Source: Casuarina equisetifolia (Eukaryota; Streptophyta; Magnoliopsida; Fagales; Casuarinaceae). Taken from it: DNA of 64,000 bases. The notes beneath the pieces were generated by a model. The model searched no databases. It was not told the origin of the DNA and was given only the letters and a program-made list of their open reading frames with translations. A program made the position numbers and the translations under genes. Positions 10,548 through 22,269 of this stretch are shown here, piece after piece. Within the stretch, counting starts at the first letter, position 1; each line of letters begins with the position of its first letter. The DNA lies in NCBI GenBank assembly GCA_028551475.1, contig CM052356.1, positions 21,975,884 to 22,039,883 on the forward strand, written 5' to 3'.

Positions 10548-12707
10548 ATGGGAGAGAACAGTGCCGCAGAGAACCAGTTTGACCACCGCAAAGTTTTCGA
10601 CGTCCCCATCGATGTACTTCGAAGCGGTAGCTCCACCTGCTTCGACGACGATGGCCGTATCAAGCGAACTGGTAAGTCTCAACCTCAATGATTTCATATA
10701 ACAGGGATAGGTTTCCAGATTTTCTTCATTCAAACTTGTTAAAGCTTTGGTTGTTTGTGCTTAGCGGCCAAAAGGAGAGCTCACATAGTAGCGGTTTGGC
10801 GTGGAATGTTTTCGTTGCTTTTACTCACTAACTCCTAAAATCTTCTGTTAACTTCTTAAATCAGGGACGGTTTGGACTGCAAGTGCACACATGATAACAA
10901 CTGTGATTGCATCTGATATCCAGCCCTTGGATTGGGCCATTGCTCAGCTCGGATGGGTTGCTGGTCCGGCTGTGATGTTCTTGTTCTCCTTTCTCACTTA
11001 CTACACTTCCACACTCCTCTCTGTCTGTTACCGTTTCGGGGATCCCGTCACTGGCAGGAGAAACTATACGTACATGGATGCCGTTCGAACCAACCTAGGT
11101 AAAGTTTGCAACGTTTCGATGTTCCATATCTCACTCTTATTATTTATTTATTTGTTTATTTGTGGTTTTTAATATCTAGGTGGAGCAAAGTTCAAGATTT
11201 GTGGGCTAGTTCAGTACCTCTGCCTATTCGGAGTTGCCATTGGTTACACAATAGCATCAGCCACAAGCATGATGTAAGTTTGAATCATATGTTGGAAGTT
11301 TGATTTACTACTATACTGGTGTCTGCAACTCCATGGGAGCTAATTTTCTTCTACGTCATGGTCAAATAGGGATGTCGATAGGTCGACCTGCTTCCACTAC
11401 ACTCACGGCAAAGATCCCTGTCGTAGGAACAGCAATCCATATATGGTTGCGTTTGGAGTCGCTCAGTTAATGTTCTCTCAAATTCCCGACTTCGATCAGT
11501 TGTGGTGGCTTTCGACTGTTTCAGCTGTGATGTCCATCACTAATTCAACAATTGGTCTCGCACTTGCTGTCGCCAAAATAGCAGGTCCATGCGACCTGTT
11601 GCTTCTTTTTCGTCAACATTTTTTCCTTTCACAGATCTTTACCGGTTTTGAAAGAACTATAATAGGTTGCTGGAAAACTTTTCGTCAACTTTTTTTCCTT
11701 TCACAGATCTTGACTAGTTTTGAAAGAACTATAATAGGTTGCTGGAAAACTTTTCGTCAACTTTTTTTCCTTTCACAGATCTTGATTAGTTTTGAAAGAA
11801 CTAAAATAGGTTGCTGGAAAACTGAGTTGTGTTTTAAATTTTTGCTTGCTTGATTAGCAGAAACTGGAAAGTTCAGAGGAAGTCTGACTGGTATAAGCAG
11901 TGGCACTGTGACTCGAACCCAAAAGATATGGAGGAGCTTCCGAGCACTCGGGGATATAGCTTTTGGATACTCTTACTCCATCATTCTTATTGAAATTCAG
12001 GTATAGATTTATGGACAACGTTTATACTTAAAAACCTACATGTACGTTAAACTAAAAGCATATGGTATGAAACAGGACACGCTCGGGTCTCCACCGTCAG
12101 GGGCGAAGACAATGAAGAAGGCCAATCTGTTTAGTGTTGTAGTCATAACATTTTTCAAATGCTTTGTGGTTGCATGGCCTATGCTGCTTTTGGTGATAGC
12201 TCCCCTGGGAAGCTACTCAGCCCGTATTGGCTAGTTGATTTAGCTAATGCGGCTCTTGTAATCCACCTTGTTGGTGCATACCAAGTTTATTGCCAGCCCA
12301 TTTCCGCTTTCGTCGAGAAAAGTGTATCAGAAAGATTCCCGGATGCTGAACTTGCCACGAAGGAGATCGCAATCCCAATTCCTGGTTTCGGCCCCTGCAA
12401 ACTCAACCTCTTCCGGTTGGTTTGGAGGACCACTTTTGTAATTACAACCACCGTGATGTCAATGCTTTTACCTTTCTTTGACAACGTGGTTGGACTTGGA
12501 GCTCTGGGATTTTGGCCTCTCACAGTTTACTTTCCTGTAGAGATGTATATAGCACAAAAGAAGATGCCAAAGGGGAGCACGCAATGGCTTTGCCTTCAGA
12601 TCCTTAGTCTAACGTGCCTCATCGTTTCCCTAGCCGCTGCTGCAGGCTCAATCGCCGGGTTTATCCTTGACCTCAAGCCCTACAAGCCTTTCAGCACTAT
12701 AAACTAG
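10548..12707 (+). pseudogene. AAP copy A: amino acid permease, one-base frameshift in last exon
   Basis: AAP-family transporter (Aa_trans; proton-coupled amino acid uptake at the plasma membrane, normally about 480 residues and 11 membrane segments). Exons: 10548-10671, 10865-11098, 11180-11273, 11370-11584, 11861-12000, 12076-12707; all introns are GT-AG and all phases join. The start is the ATG of MGENSAAENQ, the standard AAP beginning. Exons 1-5 are open and carry FDDDGRIKRTG, AQLGWVAGPAVMF, GVAIGYTIASA, SQIPDFDQLWW and [15 protein letters not shown]. In exon 6, where the paralogues read TTCAACATG, this copy reads TTCAAATG (near 12158). One lost base shifts the frame before MLCGCMAYAAFGD, and the rest is open to the stop. 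The coding length is 1439 instead of 1440. It is a young pseudogene, or functional if the gap is a sequencing error. Copia-1 sits in its leader. Confidence 0.9.
11611..11826 (+). repeat. 72-bp tandem triplication in intron 4 of AAP copy A
   Basis: Units start at 11611, 11683 and 11755, with a period of exactly 72 bp and only a few differences. Each unit has a T-rich tract ending CCTTTCACAG (a possible splice acceptor) and then GTTTTGAAAGAACT. Because 72 is divisible by three, the intron stays open in the exon 4 frame until a TGA near 11851. Copy D at 48760-48840 has only one unit. Confidence 0.92.
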
Positions 12708-13715
12708 GTTGAAATTCTTCTGCTGTGACCGTCGAGGAATTTCATGTATCTGACAATAAGGGTACTACATGGTAATGCCAATTGTAAGTTATTTTTACAT
12801 TTATGAAGAGCAAGAGTGGGCATCCGGGAATCTGTCAAATTGATGTTCAATATCTATGGAACCGTTGAGATACCAAAATTCTGACAATACCACAATATCA
12901 ACGGAAAATCCATCAAGAGCAAGGAGAATAATCCCGATTAGTTTTTAGAAAGTGAGAGAAAACGTTTATGTTTGTATTGAAGTCATTTACGAGTTTTACA
13001 GTATGCTGTATCAGCCTATAAACATCTTAAGTTGGTGCTGTTTTCCAAGAAATCTGCCTTCGCTTAGTCGGAAACAAAGCAGCCAAGGACCAACCAAAAA
13101 GGTCCCAAGTTTCAGTTGAAGACACCAAATGTCCCCACCTTGTTTGCCTATCTAAAAAGGAAAAAGAAAAAACACTTCTTGCTATGGTGGTGGTATTTAA
13201 GGCGGCACAGTTTTTCTGGTTTCGTCTCCTGCGCTTCTGTGCTATCGAGTTCCATTTCAGAACAGCAGAGGACCTTAGGAATCGGTCGGCACTACTTTCT
13301 CATTTCATGGACTTTGTTTTCGCGCAGCGCCCCCTTGCTGACATGGCGTTCTGCAGTTGCACCGTTTGTTGTCAGGATGGCTTGACTCTTCTACTGAGCC
13401 TTTACTCACAATATATTTGTCATAGATGAAGGAGAATAGTGTGAAAAATATTGGCTGCCAGTTCTAATGCACTCGCGCCATTGTGTCATACCAAAAAGAA
13501 AACGGAAAAAAAGAAAACACGCACGTACAGAAACTGCAGAAATAAGGGATGGTTTTCTCCCAAAAGAATTATTAGACTTTGACCATATGAGAGGCCTTCT
13601 TTCAGGACTTTGATAAATAGAGTGGTTTTTTATGTGGCCTTCTGAAATCCAATTGCTCCCACAAAGCTTGGCCTCACTTAAATTTTCACCAAAACATCAT
13701 AGGATGTTGAAGTAG
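12708..13715. other. 3' flank of AAP copy A with decayed auxilin-side sequence
   Basis: The probable AAP 3' UTR (to about 12850) is followed by non-coding DNA. About 13430-13500 resembles 61580-61680, and about 13620-13715 resembles 62290-62400, both in the non-coding parts of the auxilin-like pseudogene. So a decayed copy of that - strand neighbour once lay here. Open frames near 13116-13429 match nothing I recognise. Confidence 0.5.
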
Positions 13716-14370
13716 TGTTGGGCTGATTCAGCCTAAATTTGGGCTTTACGTCGGGTTCGTAAAGACATTTGTGGTACTAATTTGAATAAGATAAAGAAGA
13801 GGAACGCGGCCTTAAAAACAAAAGAGAGAAGAAAAAAAAGTAGATTTTCGTAGAAATTAAAAATCATGAGCAACAATCCTTCAAATGGTTGATGAATGTT
13901 GATTCGTAATCTCATTGAACTGATTTTTAGTTAGTAGGTTCGTGATTAATTATTTTTTATTCTAAATAGTTGAATAATTTAGAACTCTTTATACCAATAG
14001 ATTGAAATAAAATTCTTAAGTAATATTTCTTTAATTTTTCTTAGTTAAGTCAAAGTTTTAATTCTCTTTTACTATAAATTATAAATTTCATTATTATTAG
14101 AATAATAAATGTTCATATGTTTAATGTTGTTGAGAATTTTATTAGGTTGTATACTTAAAGAATTATAAAGTAAAGAATTGAGTATATTCCATGATTAGTC
14201 CCATAATTTTTATCTTTTACATTTGGAGAGTTTTTTATGCAAAAATTCTCTTATGTTGATTATAATATTTGTATATTTTATTTGTAGTTCAAAATACTTA
14301 TATTGCTTGTATTTAATATTTCTTCGCATATTTAATCAAAGTAAGAAAGCATAGAATTTTTTTTCCCAAC
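13716..14370 (+). mobile_element. Diverged solo LTR related to copia-2
   Basis: It begins TGTTGGGCTGATTCAGCC and ends near TTTTTTTTCCCAAC. The order of features parallels the copia-2 LTR (30939-31620, - strand): an opening TGTTGGG, a purine-rich AGAGAGAAG patch, CTTAGTTAAG, GGAGAGTTTTTTATGC and TTTAATCAAAGT near the end. The length is about 655 bp against 682. I see no internal coding region and no clear target duplication, so this is a decayed solo LTR or LTR fragment. Confidence 0.65.
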
Positions 14371-15190
14371 CCACGATACTACCATACCTTGAACAACGCC
14401 CGCCCTTGGTCAGCCCAAGAACCTCTGAGATAAGCCAAAATCTAGTCCGCCCGCCCAGCTCGCTGTGAAGCGTTTGCTTTGATATATTGATAAATCATTT
14501 TTACTCAAGTGGCCACCGTCTCATCATGTGACCACATATTTGGTGGCGAATGGATAAAAATACTTTATTGCGCTAGGGGTTTATTAAATTTAGTAAAATG
14601 ATACTTTTTTGTTGAACCTTTTAAACTGAGATAAAGCTCATCATGTTGTTAGTGACATTGGCTGTTAGCAACATTCAGGGCAAAGTAACCCTTTTATCAT
14701 ACCAAAGACGAAGAATTTAGTCATCAACAAAAAATAACTTTTATTTGGTAATTGTAACGAATAGTACAAGATTCACGAGTTTAAAAAGACCATAATTCTG
14801 ACAAAGAATATCAGATGGTTAGATTTTAGAAGGCTAAAATCCAACCAATAAAAGCTTGTTAAAAAGTATCACAAAGTTCCGCCTCGTGTATCCGAAAACC
14901 CTTGCTTCTGCCAAAGCTTCACGCGGCAACATTGTCTCCAATTCCATTTATAATATCATTATTCACTCCTTCACATTTCAAGTCTTCTGGACATTCTGTT
15001 CCATCACCTTGTCGCCTCTTCGTCAACCATCTCTTCAGTAGCAAAAAATAAAAAAATTAAAAAAAGCCCCAACCTTGCAACCATTAGGTTTTAGGTGATA
15101 CATGCACTCCGCAATTTGACGATTTTCGTGAATTATTACCATATCCACTTTACAAAACTAGTGACAATTGCCAAAAGAGAACAAACAAAT
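14371..15190. other. Intergenic, remnant of auxilin-like flank
   Basis: No gene. About 14640-14760 resembles the - strand auxilin-like exon region near 62020-62110 (shared GTGACATTGGCTG and ACATTCAGG phrases) but carries no open exon. The rest is not recognised. The last five bases, CAAAT, are the left target duplication of the gypsy element. Confidence 0.45.
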
Positions 15191-15632
15191 TGCAGCGGTC
15201 ACGAGGATGGCTAGAGAATTTGGTACAATTCTTAGTGGAGGATTTGGAAGTAACTACAGAGAAGTCACAGAGAATGTATTTAACAGATTTGGCCTTGTGA
15301 CCTATGATTACAATTGGAAGAAGTAAAAGGGATTTCTCAAGAGGGAACCCGAGACCTCAGACTCATGTTAAGTCTTACAACAATTCACTGCCCTCCAGAG
15401 ACCCTCTCGTCCTTTATTTATAGCCATTTGACTTTAACGATTATAACCAACTAACAACAATAACATACATAACTGCTATGTATAACAGAAACAACGACTA
15501 CTAACAAACTTAACAACCAGCCGTTAAATGACTCACTGTGTTTATTGAATTTAAGAAGAACGACTACATTTTAGCTTTTTATTGGTTGCCCATCAGAGAT
15601 TATCTTAAGAGCTTATTTTTGGGAACGTTGCA
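15191..15632 (-). repeat. Gypsy element 3' LTR
   Basis: 442 bp. On the - strand it starts TGCAACGTTCCC and ends CCGCTGCA. Directly inside it the - strand reads AAGGAGGGAGGGA, a polypurine tract (about 15633-15650), which fixes the orientation. Confidence 0.88.
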
Positions 15633-15708
15633 TCCCTCCCTCCTTAACAACAAGCGTGTCCTCACGATTGAAATGTGGATACCTCCTATCAAATAGTCCT
15701 GCATCAAC

Positions 15709-16890
15709 CTACGTAGCTTCTTGTACAGGGAGACCTTGCCAGTAAACCAAAAATTGAGCTTGCTTCTTTTTAATTCTATGCTCCAGAATAGCTTGTGGTT
15801 GAGGGCTGAGAACACCTTCATGATTAAGATAAGCTGGCAGCTTGGGTTGTACTTCCTCATGTTTTCCCAAGAACCTTTTAAGTTGAGAAACATGGAAGAC
15901 ATCGTGAATCCGTGAATCAGAAGTCAATTGCAAGCGATATGCCACTGCTCCAATTTTCTGAATGGTTTTAAAGGGCCCATAATACCTTGCAAATAACTTG
16001 AAATTTTGCCTAACCTCCATTGAGCTTCCTTTGTAAGGTTGAAGCTTAAGATAAACCCAATCTCCAATGTCAAATATCTTTTCCTTGTGATCCTTGTCAT
16101 AATACTTCTGCATTCTTTGTTGAGCTACTAGCAACCTTTCTTTAATGTCTTTCAAAATTGTATCTTTGGTTTGTAGTTCATGATCTACTGAAGCAACAGA
16201 AGTGGATCCAGGTAGATATGATAACAGTGTTGGTGGTGCTCTCCCATAAACCAATTCATAAGGAGATTTCTAAGTGGCCCTATGTATACTTGTATTGTAA
16301 CAGAATTCTGCTTAAGGCAACTACTTAACCCATTCCTTTGGATGATCACCTGTAAAACACCTTAAGTAAACTTCAAGAGTTTTATTAACCATTTTCGATT
16401 GCCCATCTATTTGTGGGTGGTATGCAGTGAAGAAGTTGAACTTGGTTCCTTGCAATTCAAATAGCTGTCTCTAAAATTTGCTTGTGAACACAATATCCCT
16501 ATCACATACAATACTCCTTGGCATGCCATAAAGCTTGAATATGTTTTCAAAAAAATAATTGTGCAACACTTACAGCTGTATATGGATGAGTAAGGGCTAT
16601 GAAATGAGCTAGTTTTGACAGTCGATCCACAACTACAAGAATTACTTGTTTGCCTCTAGAATTTGGTAGCCCTTTTATGAAGTCCATTGTTATATCTTCC
16701 TAAATTTGGTGAGGAATTGGCATCAGTTAGAGTAATCCATTAGGTTTAGTGTTTTGCCATTTGTTTTTCTGACATACTGTACATTCTTTGACAAACTGCA
16801 TCACTTACTTCTTCATACTAGGCCAATAAAACACAGCCTTAGTTCTCTGCGACGTTTTAAAATATCCTTCATAAGTGGAGCCATGAATTT
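15709..16890 (-). pseudogene. Gypsy integrase and chromodomain remnant
   Basis: The open - strand part 15709-16254 encodes the integrase C-terminal region: VYGRAPPTLL, then QRMQKYYDKDHKEK, GDWVYLKLQPY, KLFARYYGPFK and HDVFHVSQLK, followed by a chromodomain-like end (ILEHRIKKKQAQFLVYWQGL). Chromodomains steer integration towards chromatin marks. The integrase core further upstream (16260-16890) is recognisable in pieces but broken by stops, for example in the segment before VYGRAPP. It could not make active integrase. Confidence 0.87.
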
Positions 16891-16891
16891 C

Positions 16892-18395
16892 CTACAATAT
16901 AATAGGTATAAGTGGGGAATTTTTCCTTAAAAAGATTTTGTTATTGAAAAATAGAATGCCCTCTTGATATTGCCATTGAATTCTTATTTCTCTAGTGCTT
17001 ATTCTGTTCAAAATCTCCTGCATTTCTTCATTCTTGCCAACTTCTTCCCATATGGTATTAAGCCATTTTGGTACTATTATAGATAATGCCTTCACTTCTC
17101 CACCCTTGCTGCTTTCTCCCACTTCCCAACAAGAATTTCTTTCATAACTATCATTAGCTACTTCCTTGCCCTTTGCTTTCGTTACTTCTGTATCTACTTC
17201 CCTCTCACTTTGACTAAGCTCCACTTCATTTCTACGGGACAAGGCATCTATAACAAGGTTGGTTTTTCTTGGTTTGTAATGGACCTCAAAGTCATAACCC
17301 ACTAACTTAATGAGCCAACATTGCTGAGCAAGAGTGGTGATTTTTTGATTCCAAAGGTTCTGCAAACTCTTTTGATCCGTTAGCACTATGAACCTTTTCC
17401 CCAAAAGGTATTGCCTCTAATGTTTGACAGCTAGAATAAGGACCAACAGCTTTTTTTCATAAGTGGATAAGAGCAGATTTTTTCCTTTCAAAGCTTGTCT
17501 ATAATAAGCAATAAGCTATTTATCTTGAGATAAAACAACTCTAACTCCAACTGCACAAGCATCACATTCAACTAGGAAAAGAGAAGAGAAATCAGGTAAT
17601 CTTAGAATTGGTGCTTGAATCATAGCTTGTTTCAACCTGTTGAAGGCTATTTTGGATTCTTCAGTCCAATTAAAGGCTTCCTTCTTTAGTAATCTAGTGA
17701 GTAGGGCTGCTATAATTCCAAAGTTCTGAATAAACTTTCGGTAATATCCATTCAACCTTAGAAATCCCCTGAGAGCCTTTACAGTTTTGGGACTTGGCCA
17801 TTCCATCATGGCTTTGGTTTTTTCATAGTCAACTGTTATCCCCTCCTCAGTGATAACAAGCCCGAGATATTGCTCACTTCTAACTACAAAAGCACACTTT
17901 TCTTTTTTGACAAAAAGCTTATTTTGTTGGAGTTTTTCAAAAACTAACTTCACATGCTCTTTATGTTCAGTCCAATCCTTACTGTAAATCTGTATATCAT
18001 AAAAAAAATAAAAATACAAAGCTGCCCAAATATTCTCTAAAAACCTTATTCATCAAACTTTGAAAAGTTGATGGGACATTGCATAGGTTAAAAGGCATAA
18101 CCAGAAACTTATAATGGCCTGTAGGAGTTTGGAATGCTATTTTTCCTATGTCTTTAGCTTGCATTTTGATCTAATAATAGCCAGACCTTAAATCAAGCTT
18201 AGTGAATAATTTGGCATCGTGTAGTTCATCTAAGAGTTCTTCCACAACAGGAATTGGAAACCCATCTTTAATTGTTTCCTTATTTAGTGCACGGTAATCC
18301 ACACACATTCTCCATGTTCCATTTTTTTTTCTAATTAAGATAACAAGAGAAGAGAAAGGGTTGTTACTCTCCCTAATCACCCTTTCATCTAACAT
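16892..18395 (-). pseudogene. Gypsy reverse transcriptase and RNase H remnant
   Basis: RT begins with [21 protein letters not shown] and CVDYRALN at 18395-18171, is broken near 18020-18170, and resumes at 18019. The catalytic box that usually reads FxDDILIYS is FFYDIQIYS here, so the first of the paired aspartates is lost. The thumb (EKCAFVVRSEQYLG) and the RNase H region (LTDQKSLQNL, YKPRKTNLVIDALSRR) follow to 16892 with a break near 17405-17515. Stops and the missing aspartate make it inactive. Confidence 0.88.
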
Positions 18396-19051
18396 TTCCT
18401 ACACTAGTTTCTCAATTTCTCTTTTATGCAAATAAGGATATTGGTAAGGTTTGCTAGCCACTACTTTAACCTTATCCCGAAGCTTAATTTAATGCACATG
18501 ACCTCTATAAGGGGGCAACCCGTGGGGTTTGTTGAAGATCAAATAATACTCCTAAAATAAAATCTCCAATTGCCTCGGTATAACATTGATCTGCTATTAT
18601 TTGGATTGCTTCTCTACATGTTTTAAATGTAAAAAAACTCCCTTTTTTTTATTGTAAAAGCAATTTATTGAACTTTGACTCCCTAATCAATTTGTTTTTC
18701 AGTTTTTCATCACCTTTAAGTTCAATCATTTTCCCATTTTGCAGAAATGTCATTTTCATTTATGAAAACTCCCACCTCATTTCTCTTAATGACTGGAGTC
18801 ATTGGATGCCTAATATAACTCCTAGATTAGAAACTAGTAGTATGAAAAAATCGGCCTACAGCTTATTTCCTTGCAACATTAGTTCGACATTGGAGCAAAA
18901 ACCTTCCCCATGGATACTCTGTCCATTAGCCATTGCTACCTTAAAGGTTTTACTTTCAGCAGGCTGTAACTTTATTTTTTTGGCTAATTCAGCATTCACA
19001 AACCATCATTCTAACTCGGTTATCTCCCATGTGGCCTGAAATCCTCATAGT

Positions 19052-20142
19052 TTAGGGACAAGTGATACCTGAAAGTGCTGTCAAGGACAACATGCTTAAT
19101 TCACCTTGCTCCTTCTCAACCTCATCTATTGCTTCTACATCCTCTTCTCTAATCTCCCCAGGTCCCAATACTTCCAATAAGAACAACTTCTTACATCTAT
19201 GTCTTGGACTAAACCTTTCATCACAGTTAAAACACAGACCACGAGCTCTCCTATCCATTATTTTTGGTTGAGTAAGTCTCTTAATAGGCATAGAGGGTCA
19301 AGTATCTACTGGTTTAGTTGCGAGAACAGTGCTAGCATTTTGACGTTTAACATTAGATGTAATAATCTGCCTATTATTCAATTCTTTGGCCTAAAAAAGT
19401 TTAGCAAAACCAATAGCAGTCGAGAGTGTGGGAGGATTGTGAGCAATCACATGCAGCCTAATTCTCTCTTGTAAGCCGCTAAGAAAATAGCTAATAGATT
19501 GTACAACATCTAATGTCTAGATTGGAGGAGAAGCTTACCAAACTAGAGTTGATATTCATGGACTGAACTAGATTGCTTTAGCTTTGTCAGCTTACCAAAA
19601 TGGTCAATGAACATAGTTGGCCCAAACTGTTTCATTAACTCTACTGTAAGGATGGTCCAAGTTAGTTATATGTCGCCATACTCCTTAAGGAGTTGATAAA
19701 CCAATTGAGCTTCACCATCAAGATGCCAGGAAGCTATTTGAACTTGGTCCTCTACAGGCATATCATGAAAATTAAAGAACTGAATTGCCTGATCTATTCA
19801 CCAAGTTGGATTTGTGCCTCCTTCAAACTTAGGAAATTCCATACAAACAGTGCGAGTCTGAATTTGCCCCCCCAAGGATTGTCTGTCATCACAATGATGA
19901 TTACGATTAGAATGAGACAAAGAACTTTCAACATTTTCCTTTAAAGGATCAACTCATGTGACAACATCATTCATCTTAACATTCAGGGCATCAACTATTT
20001 GATTCATAGTTTTGGTAAGCTCCTTGAGTTGCTGCTGAAGATGCTCATTAGAAATCTTCTCAGGATCTTCAACGGTCATGGCTTTAGATACCACTTTGCA
20101 GCGGTCATGAGGATGGCTAGAGAATTTGGTACAATTCTTCAT
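19052..20142 (-). pseudogene. Gypsy gag remnant
   Basis: The N-terminal gag begins just inside the right LTR (20142, a stretch with LQQQLKELTKTMNQIVDAL). The middle is broken by stops. At 19291-19052 a nucleocapsid-like piece has GLCFNCDERFSPRHRCK, the chromovirus form of the zinc knuckle, followed by an acidic linker that leads towards protease. No protease active site is seen in frame. Confidence 0.8.
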
Positions 20143-20530
20143 GGAGGATTTAGAAGTAACTACAGAGAAGTCACAAAGAATGTATTTAACAGATTTGGCC
20201 TTGTGACCTATGATTACAATTGGAAGAAGTAAAAGGGATTTCTCAAGAGGGAACCCGAGACCTCAGACTCATGTTAAGTCTTACAACAATTCACTGCCCT
20301 CCAGAGACCCTCTCGTCCCTTATTTATAGCCATTTGACTCTAACGACTATAACAACAATAACAGACATAATTGCTATGTATAATAGAAACAACGGCTACT
20401 AACAAACTTAACAACCAACCGTTAAATGACTCACTGGGTTTATTGAATTTAAGAAGAACGACTACGTTTTAGCTCTTTATTGGTTGCCCATCAACAATTA
20501 TCTTGAGAGCTTATTTCTAGGAACGTTATA
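20097..20530 (-). repeat. Gypsy element 5' LTR and adjacent primer site
   Basis: 434 bp, matching 15191-15632 with scattered changes. Just inside it the - strand reads AAGTGGTATCTAAAGCC (about 20078-20096). This resembles the initiator-Met primer site TGGTATCAGAGCC with changes, and fits the 5' end of a - strand element. Confidence 0.87.
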
Positions 20531-22269
20531 GAAATCCACTTGAACAAAATCTTCAACCACTATTTGGTAGCCAATAAAACAAACAAAAGAAAAATAAAAA
20601 TGAACATGCCAGTCCAATAAGAATTATGATTTCTGCTACTTTTGGTTTCTCGGGAGCCAAAGATTCACCTAAGCCAAGCCTAATTCTTGGGCTCAACTCG
20701 ATTGACGGACATAATTTCTTTTCTCATTAGAAAAGATGAAAATAATCTCTTCTTCTACCTTTTTTTTTTTTGCCGCATTTTCTCAGCGGCCTTCCTAATC
20801 CTGAAATTGGTTTTTGATATGGCAACCTAAATTTACGACCCAAAAGCACTAATACTTTTGGCCACTCTTTTGCAACATTTGGTGATCATTTGGGGACAAC
20901 AACACTAGCAAAAGATAAATCAGGTGGTCTTGAATTCATACTTGGCCTTCTTTTCTACAAAGCACTTTTCCTCTACAGTGTATAAGGAAAAATAAGTTTT
21001 GAAAATTGGATTCTCTTTAACCTGAAAGAAATCACTCAAAAATCAACCAAGTTTTTTTTGCCTTCTCTTCTAAAGGCCAGATTTTTAGAAGAAAAACATC
21101 AAAGAAAATAATAGATATCTCTTGTTTAATGTTGATTTAGCTTAATCTCACCTATTTTATGCTCTTAAGCTTAAAACTTGGCTCCAAAACCAATTATTTT
21201 GAAAAATAACTTATAGCACAAACACTTAAATGTATGAGTCAATCCATAAATATGCAAGAGGTACAGGATTTAAGATAATTGGACAATTCCTAAGTCCATC
21301 ATTATTGGTGTAACTACATGCTTATTATCTTCTTATTAATTTTTTTTAAAAACGAATGCAAATGTATTGTTTACAAACTTCACACGTAGCCCTCACTTAG
21401 TTGTTCTCAATAGTCTCAACACTCCCATGATTGGTCTCACTTTGGGCTAATGAATACAATACAAAGTAGTGTCCTCTAGCAAGTGCCCTTACAATGGTGC
21501 AACCCTCTTTTCTACTTCTTAGGTTATTTTCATAGTTTTTTCCTTTTAAACTAATATTAATAAAATTTTATCCTAAATAAATACTATGAATACTTATTAA
21601 TACACAGGAGGATAATCTTTAAAATATTCCTATGATATACTTAAATATATCTATAAAATACTATAACATACCAATCTAACCTTATTAATTTTCATTCCAA
21701 ATTCCAAATATCTTCACTGTGAAACACTCTTTAATTGATAATTCAAACCAAAGCTGCTATAATTTTAGCTGCTTAACACTCATAAATTTTGAGCTCCTTG
21801 TATGACTTTTGGTGAGCTATTTCAAACAAAAAAGAAAGTTTGTTAGTCAAACTTTAACACAAAATAATAAATCTTGCCTACTAGCTCTTTTGTTAGCTAA
21901 AATCAATTGCTACACGATTGTGTTCACCAATTTCGAACTTGGAAATGTTAAGGATTATCAATAATGATTAATTAAATTTCTTACCATTAAGAAAGTGAAC
22001 AGAACCGACTTCAACTAGAAATTATGTAGTATTTTCCTAAAGGAATAACAATTGTTAAATGATTTTTGGTCATCCAATAAACCACAATTCATTTATAACC
22101 ATTTATAACTAAAGGGTTTGCCACAAATAGTTATAATGAGTGTCTTGTCTTTCCTTCCAAAGACCACAGTTAACAATGCCTATTACGAACTCATATATAT
22201 TCCATATAATGCTTTAAAACATTGGAGGATCTACTATAGATAGAAGTAACACTTCACATTAATAGACTA
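20531..22269. other. Intergenic, no gene recognised
   Basis: AT-rich. About 21870-22200 resembles 60955-61340, the non-coding region beyond the auxilin-like pseudogene (shared CTTTTGTTAGCT and CCTTCCAAAGAC-type phrases). The rest has no recognisable coding exon or clear repeat ends. Confidence 0.45.

Larger units (their letters stand above)
15191..20530 (-). mobile_element. Ty3/gypsy chromodomain LTR retrotransposon (degenerate)
   Basis: Two LTRs of about 440 bp (15191-15632 and 20097-20530) beginning TGCAGCGGTCA flank a - strand coding region of 4.5 kb. The flanks CAAAT and GAAAT are probably a 5-bp target duplication with one change. Domain order on the - strand is gag, zinc knuckle, RT, RNase H, integrase, chromodomain, which marks a Ty3/gypsy chromovirus. 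Many stops interrupt the frames. It lies between AAP copies A and B. Confidence 0.93.

Noticed and set aside
12159-12707. Intact short permease starting at MLCGCMAYAAFG
   Set aside because: This is the 3' part of AAP exon 6 after the frameshift, with an internal methionine, not a separate gene.
18668-19474. + strand open frames within the gypsy element
   Set aside because: They are antisense to gag and the gag-pol linker, which carry recognisable motifs on the - strand.
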